Part shown: one piece after another, positions 46,317-53,978 of the stretch
How positions within the stretch are numbered: the first letter of the stretch is position 1
How the letters are laid out: each line of letters opens with the position of its first letter
DNA from: Novosphingobium sp. 28-62-57
Lineage (GTDB): Bacteria; Pseudomonadota; Alphaproteobacteria; Sphingomonadales; Sphingomonadaceae
Assembly (NCBI GenBank): GCA_002256985.1
Contig: NCGO01000002.1
Span: forward strand, 1-64,000
Direction of reading: 5' to 3'
DNA length: 64,000 nucleotides
The notes under the pieces: model-generated
What the model was told of the DNA's origin: nothing
What the model saw: only the letters and a program-made list of their open reading frames with translations
Databases searched by the model: none
Program-made: the position numbers and the translations under genes

Positions 46317-47372
46317 TCACTCCGCCGCAATCCCCGACGCGCCAAACATATCCACCTCAACCTCAGTCGGCAGCTCCACATTCGCCGCCGACTTTGCGCT
46401 GCGGCGCTTGTCGAAGCTGGTCCATACGGTGTTCCAATCGCCGCGGGTGGCGGCCTTTGAATATTCCGTCGCGCGGGTTTCGAAGAAGTTGGCGTGTTCC
46501 ACCCCGTTCAGCAGCGGGGCGAGCCATGGCAGCGGGTGGTCTTCGATCATGTAGATCGGCTGGAAGCCCAGCTGGTTCAGGCGCCAGTCGGCGATGTAGC
46601 GGATGTAGCGCTTGATGTCCTTGGCGCTCATGCCCGGGACCGGGCCCTGTTCGAACGCCAGATCGATGAAGGCATCTTCCAGCCGCACGGTCTTCTGGCA
46701 GCAATCGATGATGTCTTCCTTCACCGCCTTGGTCAGGCAGCCGCGCTCCTTCACGAAGGCGTGGAACAGCTTGATGATGCCTTCGCAGTGCAGCGATTCA
46801 TCGCGGACCGACCAGCTGACGATCTGGCCCATGCCCTTCATCTTGTTGAAGCGCGGGAAGTTCATCAGCATGGCAAAGCTGGCAAACAGCTGCAGCCCTT
46901 CGGTAAAGCCGCCGAACATGGCGAGCGTGCGGGCGATATCCTCGTCCGAATCCACGCCGAAGGTTTGCAGGTAATCGTGCTTGGCCTTCAGCTCCTCATA
47001 TTCGAGGAACATGCCGTATTCGCTTTCGGGCATGCCGATCGTGTCGAGCAGGTGGCTGTAGGCGGCGATATGCACGGTTTCCATGTTGGAAAACGCGGTC
47101 AGCATCATCTTGATCTCGGTCGGCTTGAACACGCGGCCGTATTGTTCGTGGTAGCAGTTCTGCACTTCCACATCGGCCTGCGTGAAGAAGCGGAAGATCT
47201 GCGTCAGCAGGTTGCGCTCATGCTCGGAAATCTTCTGCGCCCAATCGCGGCAATCCTCGCCCAGCGGCACTTCTTCGGGCAGCCAGTGCACCTGCTGCTG
47301 ACGCTTCCAGAATTCATAGGCCCAGGGATATTCGAAGGGTTTGTAGGTGTTGCGGGCTTCAAGAAGGGGCAT
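46317..47372 (-). CDS. nrdB: Ribonucleoside-diphosphate reductase subunit beta
   Basis: A 351-residue class I small subunit that holds the di-iron centre and radical for NDP reduction. Carboxylate and His ligands are in LTQIFRFFTQADVEVQNCYH, FSNMETVHIAAYSHLLDTIG and VSWSVRDESLHCEGIIKLFH; the radical Tyr lies in the AAYSHL region. It works with NrdA encoded at 48346-50349, from which it is separated by a PepSY-associated gene. Confidence 0.96.
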   Translation of the reverse strand: MPLLEARNTYKPFEYPWAYEFWKRQQQVHWLPEEVPLGEDCRDWAQKISEHERNLLTQIFRFFTQADVEVQNCYHEQYGRVFKPTEIKMMLTAFSNMETVHIAAYSHLLDTIGMPESEYGMFLEYEELKAKHDYLQTFGVDSDEDIARTLAMFGGFTEGLQLFASFAMLMNFPRFNKMKGMGQIVSWSVRDESLHCEGIIKLFHAFVKERGCLTKAVKEDIIDCCQKTVRLEDAFIDLAFEQGPVPGMSAKDIKRYIRYIADWRLNQLGFQPIYMIEDHPLPWLAPLLNGVEHANFFETRATEYSKAATRGDWNTVWTSFDKRRSAKSAANVELPTEVEVDMFGASGIAAE

Positions 47373-47746
47373 GGGCGGTATCCTGTACTGATTCTGTCAA
47401 TGTAGGGTCTGGCGGGGCGCGGCGAAAGGCGGCGGGGGGCCTTGGCCGGGGATAGTGTTGGGGTTTTTCACCAAAGGGAATCGTGTGCTTTGGGGCAGGG
47501 TTGGCCGCCGCACGGAACCAGCCTGGGACGGACGCCCAAGCACACCGAAAGCCCCGCCTCTTTCGAGACCGGGCTGCGGCACTTGGCCGACATGCGCCTC
47601 GCCAAAATGCAGGGCGTTTTCTTGTATCTTCTGAGTCCCCCTCCTCTTGCACGGAGGGGCGGAGGGGTGGTGTTGACGCGCAGCGTCATTCAATGCCGCA
47701 GCACCACCCCCAACCCCCTCCTCTAAAGAGGAGGGGGCTTTGCCGG
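47373..47746. other. 374-bp gene-free stretch upstream of nrdB with composite repeat
   Basis: This gap between nrdB and the PepSY-associated gene must hold the nrdB promoter. Its left 260 bases show no clear promoter hexamers or NrdR-type palindrome to me. The part nearest the PepSY gene (47637-47737) is a composite inverted repeat described separately. I see no gene in it. Confidence 0.6.
47637..47737. repeat. Composite inverted repeat with ccccctcctct hairpin
   Basis: A perfect 10-bp stem with taaa loop (47714-47737) lies beside an outer inverted pair (about 47664-47672 with 47702-47710) and a small palindrome tgacgc-gca-gcgtca between them. The terminal hairpin matches that at 11363-11386. 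It lies 9 bp past the stop of the PepSY-associated gene on the minus strand. Confidence 0.75.
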
Positions 47747-48130
47747 TTACTTCCAGAACATGCTGGGTTTCAGGCTGCGATCTTTGCGGTTCTTCCACAT
47801 CGAGATGTACATCCACAGGCCCGAAAAGCTGAAGAAGATCAGCGCCAGCCCCGTCATCAGCGAGATTGCCGTGCCCACGGGTCCGAACTCCTCGCCCGAA
47901 TGCAGGTGGTGGAACCAGCCGACCAGCGATTTCACGCCGCCCGGAGGTGCCTTGGGCCGGCACATCATCGTTTCGGGGCAGACGAAGCCCTGCGGCACGG
48001 GGGGCGGCCCTGCCGTTTCGCCCGCAGGCCAGAGCGCGGTCACATGGCTGGCAACGCCCGTAAAGGCCATCCACAGCATGAACACGCCGAAAAACACCGT
48101 GATCCAGCGGTGCCACTTGCGCATAGTCAA
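47747..48130 (-). CDS. PepSY-associated transmembrane protein
   Basis: A 127-residue membrane protein with the PepSY-associated helix layout: a first helix KWHRWITVFFGVFMLWMAFT, a periplasmic loop with two cysteines (VCPETMMC), and a second helix GTAISLMTGLALIFFSFSGL, followed by WMYISMWKNRK. Relatives are linked with iron uptake or reductase electron transfer. It separates nrdA from nrdB; both flanking genes run the same way. Confidence 0.83.
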   Translation of the reverse strand: MTMRKWHRWITVFFGVFMLWMAFTGVASHVTALWPAGETAGPPPVPQGFVCPETMMCRPKAPPGGVKSLVGWFHHLHSGEEFGPVGTAISLMTGLALIFFSFSGLWMYISMWKNRKDRSLKPSMFWK

Positions 48131-48345
48131 TTCCTTCCGTTCCCGGCGAACAATTCGCCCCCATATGCGTCACAGCCGGGATCAGGCCGGACACGCGCAA
48201 ATGGCCGAACGGAGCGGCTTGGCGCAAGCCGCGAAATGTCGCGGGGTGTAACGGCAACAACGGTCGCGCCAGCCGCGAGGACGCCCGAAGACATGCAGGA
48301 ACTGCCGGGACCGTCATGACAGGGGCAAGGCTTGCTGACCTGCCA

Positions 48346-50349
48346 TCACTGGCAGGCCAAGCATTCCTCATAATCGGTCGCCGCTGTGGCGAGTTCGATC
48401 TTGGGCGCAGCCGAGGTATTGTCCGCCTCAACCCCGCCGGCAAAGCCTGCGCGCTGCACGGACTTCGAACGCAGGTAGTAGAGCGATTTGATGCCCTTTT
48501 CCCACGCCTGGAAGTGCAGCATCATCAGATCCCACTTGTCCACATCAGCCGGGATATAGAGGTTCAGCGACTGGGCCTGATCGATGTAGGGCGTACGATC
48601 TGCCGCAAATTCGAGCAGCCAGCGCTGGTCGATCTCGAAGCTGGTCTTGTAGATCGACTTTTCATCGGGGCTAAGGAAATCAAGGTGCTGGATCGATCCG
48701 CCATGTTCAAGGATCGAGTTCCACACATTGGTGGAATCCTTGCTCTTTTCGGCCAGCAACTTCTGCAGGTACGGGTTCTTCACCACGAACGAGCCGGACA
48801 GCGTCTTGTGCGTGTAGATATTCGCCGGGATCGGCTCGATGCAGGCCGAAGTCCCGCCGCAGATGATGCTGATCGATGCGGTTGGCGCAATCGCCATCTT
48901 GCACGAAAAGCGCTGCATCACGCCCATGTCCGCCGCATCGGGGCAAGGGCCCCGCTCTTGCGCCAGCATCAGCGAAGCCTCGTCCGCCTTTGCCGCCACG
49001 TGCTTGAACATCTTGAGGTTCCACGCCTTGGCCATCGCCGATTCAAACGCGATGCCCTTCATCTGCAGGAATGAATGGAAGCCCATCACGCCCATGCCGA
49101 CCGAGCGTTCGCGCATGGCCGAATACTTGGCGCGCGCCATTTCGCTGGGCGCGCGGTCGATATAGTCCTGCAGCACGTTGTCGAGGAAGCGCAGCACGTC
49201 TTCGATGAACAGCTTGTCGGCGTTCCACTCGTCCCACGTCTCAAGGTTCAACGAGGACAGGCAGCACACTGCCGTACGGTCATTGCCCAGATGGTCGCGG
49301 CCGGTGGGCAGCGTGATTTCCGAACACAGGTTCGAGGTGGAAACCTTCAGCCCCAGATCGCGGTGATGCTTGGGCATCGTGCGGTTCACCGTGTCATTGA
49401 ACACGATGTAGGGCTCACCCGTGGCAAGACGGGTTTCGACCAGCTTCTGGAACAGCGCGCGCGCGTCCACCGTGTTGCGGACCGACCCGTCCTTGGGGCT
49501 GCGCAGATGGAATTCACGGCCATCGCGCACGGCTTCCATGAATTCATCGGTCAGCAGCACGCCGTGGTGCAGGTTCAGCGCCTTGCGATTGAAATCGCCC
49601 GAAGGCTTGCGGATTTCGAGGAACTCCTCAATCTCGGGGTGCGACACATCAAGGTAGCACGCCGCCGAACCACGGCGCAGCGAGCCTTGGCTGATCGCCA
49701 GCGTCAGCGAATCCATCACGCGCACAAAGGGAATGATGCCGCTGGTCTTGCCGTTCAGGCCCACGCTCTCACCAATGCCGCGCACCTGGCCCCAGTAGGT
49801 GCCGATGCCGCCGCCGCGCGAGGCGAGCCAGACGTTCTCGTTCCAGGTGGCAACGATGCCCTCAAGGCTGTCATCCACCGAGTTCAGATAGCACGAGATC
49901 GGAAGGCCCCGCCCGGTGCCGCCGTTCGAAAGCACCGGCGTTGCGGGCATGAACCACAGCTTCGAGATGTAGTCATAGAGCCGCTGCGCATGGGCCTGAT
50001 CATCGGCATAGGCATCGGCCACGCGCGCAAACAGGTCCTGATACTTTTCACCGGGCAGCAGATAGCGGTCGTCCAGCGTATCCTTGCCGAAATCGGTGAG
50101 GAGCGCATCACGGGCATGATCAGTGACAATGGTGAAGCGGCGCGGGTTGACCGTCTTGGAATCGCTGACCGGGGCCGCTGCTACAGCCGCCGCTGCCACC
50201 GTTGCAGCCATACCAGCCACGAGCGCGTCGGAGCCTGCATCCTTGGCGTTCATATCTACAGCTTTCGCTTCACCGGCAAAGGCCGGGGCGCCTGCCAGCG
50301 CCAATTCATCCTGCGCAACCACGGAGCCGTCTCCAGTCCTGAAATCCAC
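48346..50349 (-). CDS. nrdA: Ribonucleoside-diphosphate reductase subunit alpha
   Basis: A 667-residue class I large subunit reducing NDPs. Active-site cysteines are in GLPISCYLNSVDDS and STSNLCSEITLPT, with the C-terminal redox pair in YEECLACQ. The radical-site NLCSE and SASRGGGIG-type (LASRGGGIGTYWG) stretches are present. There is no N-terminal ATP-cone; instead an Ala/Val-rich stretch of about 70 residues precedes the core. The start is a GTG at 50349 with GGGGG upstream; an ATG at 50253 would shorten it by 32 residues. Confidence 0.95.
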   Translation of the reverse strand: MDFRTGDGSVVAQDELALAGAPAFAGEAKAVDMNAKDAGSDALVAGMAATVAAAAVAAAPVSDSKTVNPRRFTIVTDHARDALLTDFGKDTLDDRYLLPGEKYQDLFARVADAYADDQAHAQRLYDYISKLWFMPATPVLSNGGTGRGLPISCYLNSVDDSLEGIVATWNENVWLASRGGGIGTYWGQVRGIGESVGLNGKTSGIIPFVRVMDSLTLAISQGSLRRGSAACYLDVSHPEIEEFLEIRKPSGDFNRKALNLHHGVLLTDEFMEAVRDGREFHLRSPKDGSVRNTVDARALFQKLVETRLATGEPYIVFNDTVNRTMPKHHRDLGLKVSTSNLCSEITLPTGRDHLGNDRTAVCCLSSLNLETWDEWNADKLFIEDVLRFLDNVLQDYIDRAPSEMARAKYSAMRERSVGMGVMGFHSFLQMKGIAFESAMAKAWNLKMFKHVAAKADEASLMLAQERGPCPDAADMGVMQRFSCKMAIAPTASISIICGGTSACIEPIPANIYTHKTLSGSFVVKNPYLQKLLAEKSKDSTNVWNSILEHGGSIQHLDFLSPDEKSIYKTSFEIDQRWLLEFAADRTPYIDQAQSLNLYIPADVDKWDLMMLHFQAWEKGIKSLYYLRSKSVQRAGFAGGVEADNTSAAPKIELATAATDYEECLACQ

Positions 50350-50844
50350 GTTATAACCCCCGTTCGCACGCCGGAATCATTCCATCCGGGCGATCAATCG
50401 ACACACGAATCGGGAGCGCATCCCGATCCTACACCAGACAGAACGAAAGCGGAACATGGATGTCCCGCAAGCGCGCTGTCCCAAAACTCAGTTCACAGCC
50501 GGAATTGTCTCGCGCTCAGGCAAAGCACTGCCAACGCGCGGAAAACACGCCCAAGCGCTGAAAACAAGGTCTAGAGGTTCCCCCGAAGTCCAACCACTAC
50601 CTATAGTGCCCTAACGCGTGACAGACACAAGAGGGTAATGATCCTCAGGCAGACTCGATTCGTCGCACGCCCGATTCGTTTCGTCGCGCCCAACCTCATG
50701 CTGCAGTGCAGCGACGCGGCAGAACTCCGGCACTGCAAGAGGCAAAATGCACGCCTGCGAGTTTATTTGGTCCAGACCACCAAATTGTGGACAAGAACCG
50801 GTCAATCGGCACGATGGCGCATGTCCACAGGAACGGAGCCAACC
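50350..50844. other. 495-bp gene-free region between nrdA and glsB-like gene
   Basis: The gap holds divergent regulatory DNA. Near nrdA there is a leader hairpin (atcggga / tcccgat, 50409-50427). Further up is the NrdR-like palindrome at 50595-50608. The right 200 bases should carry the promoter of the GlsB-type gene. I find no convincing coding region here. Confidence 0.6.
50595..50608. promoter_or_regulatory. NrdR-box-like palindrome upstream of nrdA
   Basis: The sequence CACTACCTATAGTG has matching CACTA/TAGTG arms, like half of an NrdR box pair (consensus around acaCnaTATATngtgt). NrdR represses ribonucleotide reductase genes when dATP is high. It lies about 250 bp before the nrdA start. 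No second box at helical spacing is clear, so support is modest. Confidence 0.4.
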
Positions 50845-51093
50845 ATGCTGAATATTCTCTCGATCATGTTCACCGGCCTTGTGGTCGGCGTGTTGGCGCG
50901 GTTCTTCTATCCCGGCGCGGTCGAGATGGGGATGATCAAGACGATTCTGCTGGGCGTGGGCGGCGCATTGGTGGCGGGCCTGTTTGCCAGCTGGCGATCA
51001 AGCAGCACCTTTGGCGAAGGCGTGAATCGCGCAGGATGCCTGGCCTCGGTGATCGGTGCGATGGTGCTGATCTTCATCGGGCGGAGTCTTTGA
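50845..51093 (+). CDS. GlsB/YeaQ/YmgE family small membrane protein
   Basis: An 82-residue protein with three hydrophobic helices: MLNILSIMFTGLVVGVLARF, MIKTILLGVGGALVAGLFAS and CLASVIGAMVLIFIGRSL. This is the GlsB/YeaQ (transglycosylase-associated) pattern, with the conserved GVLARFFYPG turn. GGAG lies 6 nt before the ATG at 50845. Members are stress-associated inner-membrane proteins of unclear function. Confidence 0.85.
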   Translation: MLNILSIMFTGLVVGVLARFFYPGAVEMGMIKTILLGVGGALVAGLFASWRSSSTFGEGVNRAGCLASVIGAMVLIFIGRSL

Positions 51094-51103
51094 AGGCTTA
51101 GCG

Positions 51104-51292
51104 GGGAAAGGGTTCACGCAGAGACGCAGAGAAGAAAGGGAGACGCGAAGATGTTGTCCATCGCGGCAAAGCCGCTCTCCCAAACCGGACGATGCGTATT
51201 CCGCTACGAGTCACGCAGAAGTGGCCTTGCGGCCAAAGACAGCCGCTCAGCGTCTCCCTTTCTTCTCTGCGATCTCTGCGCGAACCCCTTTT
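51104..51292. repeat. Large inverted-repeat element A (cgcagagacgcagag ends)
   Basis: A 189-bp element bounded by inverted arms of about 40 bp: ttcacgcagagacgcagaga on the left and its diverged inverse on the right (about 51250-51292). The centre includes gcggcaaagccgctctccc and cttgcggcc. Element B (52921-53094) shares arms and centre; element C (57398-57647) shares the arms. The right end touches the comM stop. Confidence 0.85.
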
Positions 51293-52800
51293 CAAGCCCG
51301 CGGCGCAATCCGCCGGTAACTCAATGCCTCAGCCACATGAATACGCCCCACCGTCTCGGCCCCCGCAAGGTCCGCGATCGTGCGCGCCACGCGCAGCATG
51401 CGGGTGTAGCCGCGCGCGGACAGGCGCATCGCCTCGGCGGCTTGCGCCAGCAGCTTGCGCCCCGGCTCGTCCGGCGTGGCGTGGGTATCGAGCATGTCGC
51501 CGTTGAGTTCCGCATTGCTGCGCATGCCACTGCCCTCCAGCCGCGCCACCTGAACATTGCGCGCCCGCGCCACGCGCGCGGCGACCTGATCCGATCCCTC
51601 TGCCGGCGGCGGCAGAGCCAGATCGGCAGCGGACACGGGATCGACCTCCACATGCAGATCGATCCGGTCCAGCAGCGGCCCGGACACTTTCGACTGATAA
51701 TCCCCCGCACAGCGCGGCGCACGGCTGCAGCCCAGCGCCGGATCGCCCAGATGCCCGCAGCGGCACGGGTTCATCGCCGCGATCAATTGCACCCGCGCCG
51801 GGAAGGTGACGTGCGCATTGGCGCGCGCCACGGTCACCTCGCCTGTCTCCAGCGGTTGGCGCAGCGAATCGAGCACAGCCCGCTGGAACTCAGGCAACTC
51901 ATCCAGAAACAGCACGCCCAGATGGGCAAGACTGACCTCACCGGGCCGCACTTTCAAACCACCCCCGGTCAGCGCCGCCATCGAAGCGGAATGATGCGGC
52001 GCACGGAACGGCCTTGCGCGGCTGATCCGGCCATCCTCCAGCGTGCCCGCCACCGATGCCACCATGGAAACTTCCAGCGCCTCTGCCGGGGTCAGTTCGG
52101 GCAGGATACCGGGCAGGCACGATGCCATCAGCGATTTGCCCGCACCGGGCGGCCCGATCATCAGCAGATTGTGCCCGCCCGCCGCTGCAATCTCCAGCGC
52201 GCGCTTGGCGGTTTCCTGCCCCTTCACCTGTTTCAGGTCCGCCATGCGCCGCGCCGGTTCTGCCACGCCTTGCGCGGGCTGCGGCAGTCGATTCGTGCCT
52301 TTCAGATGGTTGAGCAGGCCGATCAGATCGGGCGCTGCAATTACATCGATCCCGCTGGCCCAGCGCGCCTCCGGCCCTTGCGCGGCGGGGCAGATCAGGC
52401 CCTTGTCCTGCCCGCTGGCGTGAATCGCAGCCAGCAGCACACCCGGCGATGGCAACACACGCCCATCCAGCGCCAGTTCGCCAACGGCCACGTAATCGGC
52501 AATCTGTTCCAGATCGACCACGCCCATCGCCGCCAGCAGCGCCAGCGCAATGGGCAGATCGTAATGCGATCCTTCCTTGGGCAGATCAGCAGGCGACAAG
52601 TTCACCGTGATCCGCTTGGGCGGCAGCGCCAGCCCGAGCGCCGAGAGCGCCGATTGCACACGCTCCCGGCTTTCGCCCACGGCCTTGTCCGGCAGCCCCA
52701 CCAGCTTGAACGCGGGCATCCCGGGCGAGACCTGACACTGCACCTCCACCCCGCGCGCCTCCAGCCCCAGATAGGCAACCGTGGAAACCAGCGCGACCAT
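51292..52800 (-). CDS. comM: YifB/ComM family Mg-chelatase-like AAA+ ATPase
   Basis: A 502-residue protein of the ComM/YifB family, whose members help branch migration during natural transformation in some bacteria. The N-terminal Lon-protease-like domain (about 1-170) opens with VALVSTVAYLGLEARGVEVQ. The AAA+ core has Walker A LMIGPPGAGKSLMASCLPG and Walker B VLFLDELPEFQ. Zinc-finger-like Cys in NPCRCGHLGDPALGCSRAP and the C-terminal helical domain RGYTRMLRVARTIADLAG follow. It is flanked on both sides by related inverted-repeat elements. Confidence 0.94.
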   Translation of the reverse strand: MVALVSTVAYLGLEARGVEVQCQVSPGMPAFKLVGLPDKAVGESRERVQSALSALGLALPPKRITVNLSPADLPKEGSHYDLPIALALLAAMGVVDLEQIADYVAVGELALDGRVLPSPGVLLAAIHASGQDKGLICPAAQGPEARWASGIDVIAAPDLIGLLNHLKGTNRLPQPAQGVAEPARRMADLKQVKGQETAKRALEIAAAGGHNLLMIGPPGAGKSLMASCLPGILPELTPAEALEVSMVASVAGTLEDGRISRARPFRAPHHSASMAALTGGGLKVRPGEVSLAHLGVLFLDELPEFQRAVLDSLRQPLETGEVTVARANAHVTFPARVQLIAAMNPCRCGHLGDPALGCSRAPRCAGDYQSKVSGPLLDRIDLHVEVDPVSAADLALPPPAEGSDQVAARVARARNVQVARLEGSGMRSNAELNGDMLDTHATPDEPGRKLLAQAAEAMRLSARGYTRMLRVARTIADLAGAETVGRIHVAEALSYRRIAPRA

Positions 52801-52920
52801 GCATCCTCCTGCTTAATGGCAGACAATGCGGGGCGAAATGGGTGGGGGGAAGCGAAAGCCGCAAGGTCCCGCCATTTTCGAGGCATTTGCGAGGAGACGC
52901 AAAGGGTGCGCCAAGAGCTA

Positions 52921-53094
52921 TTTCACGCAGAGGCGCAGAGAAGAAGAAGAGACGCGGGGATGTCGCGCTTGCGGCAAAGCCGCTCTCCCATCGCCACGGT
53001 GCGTTTACCGCAAGGCTTGCAGGAGGATTACGGCCTTGCGGCCAAGCGCCGCGCCTCTGCGTCTCCCTTTCTCCTCTGCGCCTCTGCGTGAACC
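52921..53094. repeat. Large inverted-repeat element B
   Basis: A 174-bp relative of element A. Arms are ttcacgcaga-ggcgcagagaag (from 52922) and the inverse ending ctctgcgtgaacc (53059-53094). The centre shares gcggcaaagccgctctccca with element A and adds a cttgcggccaagcgcc segment. It accounts for most of the 383-bp gene-free gap between comM and the next gene; the rest shows nothing I can assign. Confidence 0.85.
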
Positions 53095-53183
53095 CCCTTC
53101 TTCAACGCCACAAAACACAGTGAACGCGATTTAACCCAGTTCCTTGGCACTTCGGCAATCCGCTTGGCCCGAAAGCAGAAGGG

Positions 53184-53882
53184 ATGATCCGCCGCCTCGC
53201 CCTGACCGCGCTCAGCGCCCTGCTCGCCTGCCAGCCGGTCAGTGCGCGCGAGGTCTCCACGCGCACGTGGGTGGAAGACGGCGTCACTTGGACCGAGACG
53301 ACCACGGTCGAAGTGTTCGAGCCCGGCTCCGAGCGCTTCGTGGCATCCGCCCGCGCCAACGTTAAGGGCATCGCCAGCTTCGGCCCGTTCGAAGTCCTCG
53401 ATGGCACCCGCGCGGCGCTGGTGGCCGAGACGGACAGCTATTCCCCTGCCGATTTCCAGAAGATGCTGCGCGCCCACCCCGGCATCCGCGTGCTGGAAAT
53501 GCCCGATTGCCCCGGCACCGTGGATGACTTTGCCAACCTGCGCCTTGGCCGCATGATCCGCGCAAAGGGCATCGCCACCCACGTACCCGCCCATGGCTCG
53601 GTGCGATCAGGCGCGGTCGAGTTGTTCCTCGCAGGGGCCACCCGCAGCGCCGCGCCCGATGCCGCATTCGTGGTCCATGCATGGCTGGACGAGGACGGCC
53701 GCCAGCCCGGTGATTTCAGCGCGAATGATCCGGTCAACCGCGCCTATGTGAACTACTACCGCGAAATGGGCCTTCCCGCCGACAAGGCTGCGGCCTTCTA
53801 TGCGTTGACCAACTCGGTGCCGCATGATGATGTGCTGATGCTGGACACCGGTGATCTGCAAAAGTTCGCGGCGGTGAATTGA
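53184..53882 (+). CDS. Secreted ClpP/crotonase-fold-like protein of unknown function
   Basis: A 232-residue exported protein. A signal peptide MIRRLALTALSALLACQPVS is probably cut after SAR. The region LRLGRMIRAKGIATHVPAHG, SVRSGAVELFLAGATRSAAP and AAFVVHAWLDEDGR resembles COG3904-like periplasmic proteins with a ClpP/crotonase fold, in which the Ser of the RSG/CASA-type turn is the presumed nucleophile. A lipoprotein reading (LLACQ) is also possible. It converges with polA across repeat copy 3. The assignment is tentative. Confidence 0.72.
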   Translation: MIRRLALTALSALLACQPVSAREVSTRTWVEDGVTWTETTTVEVFEPGSERFVASARANVKGIASFGPFEVLDGTRAALVAETDSYSPADFQKMLRAHPGIRVLEMPDCPGTVDDFANLRLGRMIRAKGIATHVPAHGSVRSGAVELFLAGATRSAAPDAAFVVHAWLDEDGRQPGDFSANDPVNRAYVNYYREMGLPADKAAAFYALTNSVPHDDVLMLDTGDLQKFAAVN

Positions 53883-53896
53883 TCCCCCCCCTTGAT

Positions 53897-53960
53897 CCGT
53901 TCGTGTCGAGCGAAGTCGAGACACTCAGCACGGTGTCTCGACTTCGCTCGACACGAACGG
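53897..53960. repeat. Sphingomonad-type inverted repeat, copy 3
   Basis: The same 28-bp arms as copies 1 and 2 (53897-53924 and 53933-53960), again with an 8-base loop and in a convergent junction. A poly-C tract precedes it, as at copy 1. Confidence 0.95.
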
Positions 53961-53978
53961 GGGGTTGGTTAGCAGCCC

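Noticed and set aside
47397-48443. A 348-codon minus-strand frame over the nrdB-PepSY gap
   Set aside because: It overlaps the PepSY-associated gene and a repeat element in another frame, and its translation is Arg/Pro-rich without motifs.
53028-53594. Minus-strand frame of 188 codons over repeat element B and the ClpP-like gene
   Set aside because: It crosses a repeat and opposes a gene with a signal peptide; no family resemblance.
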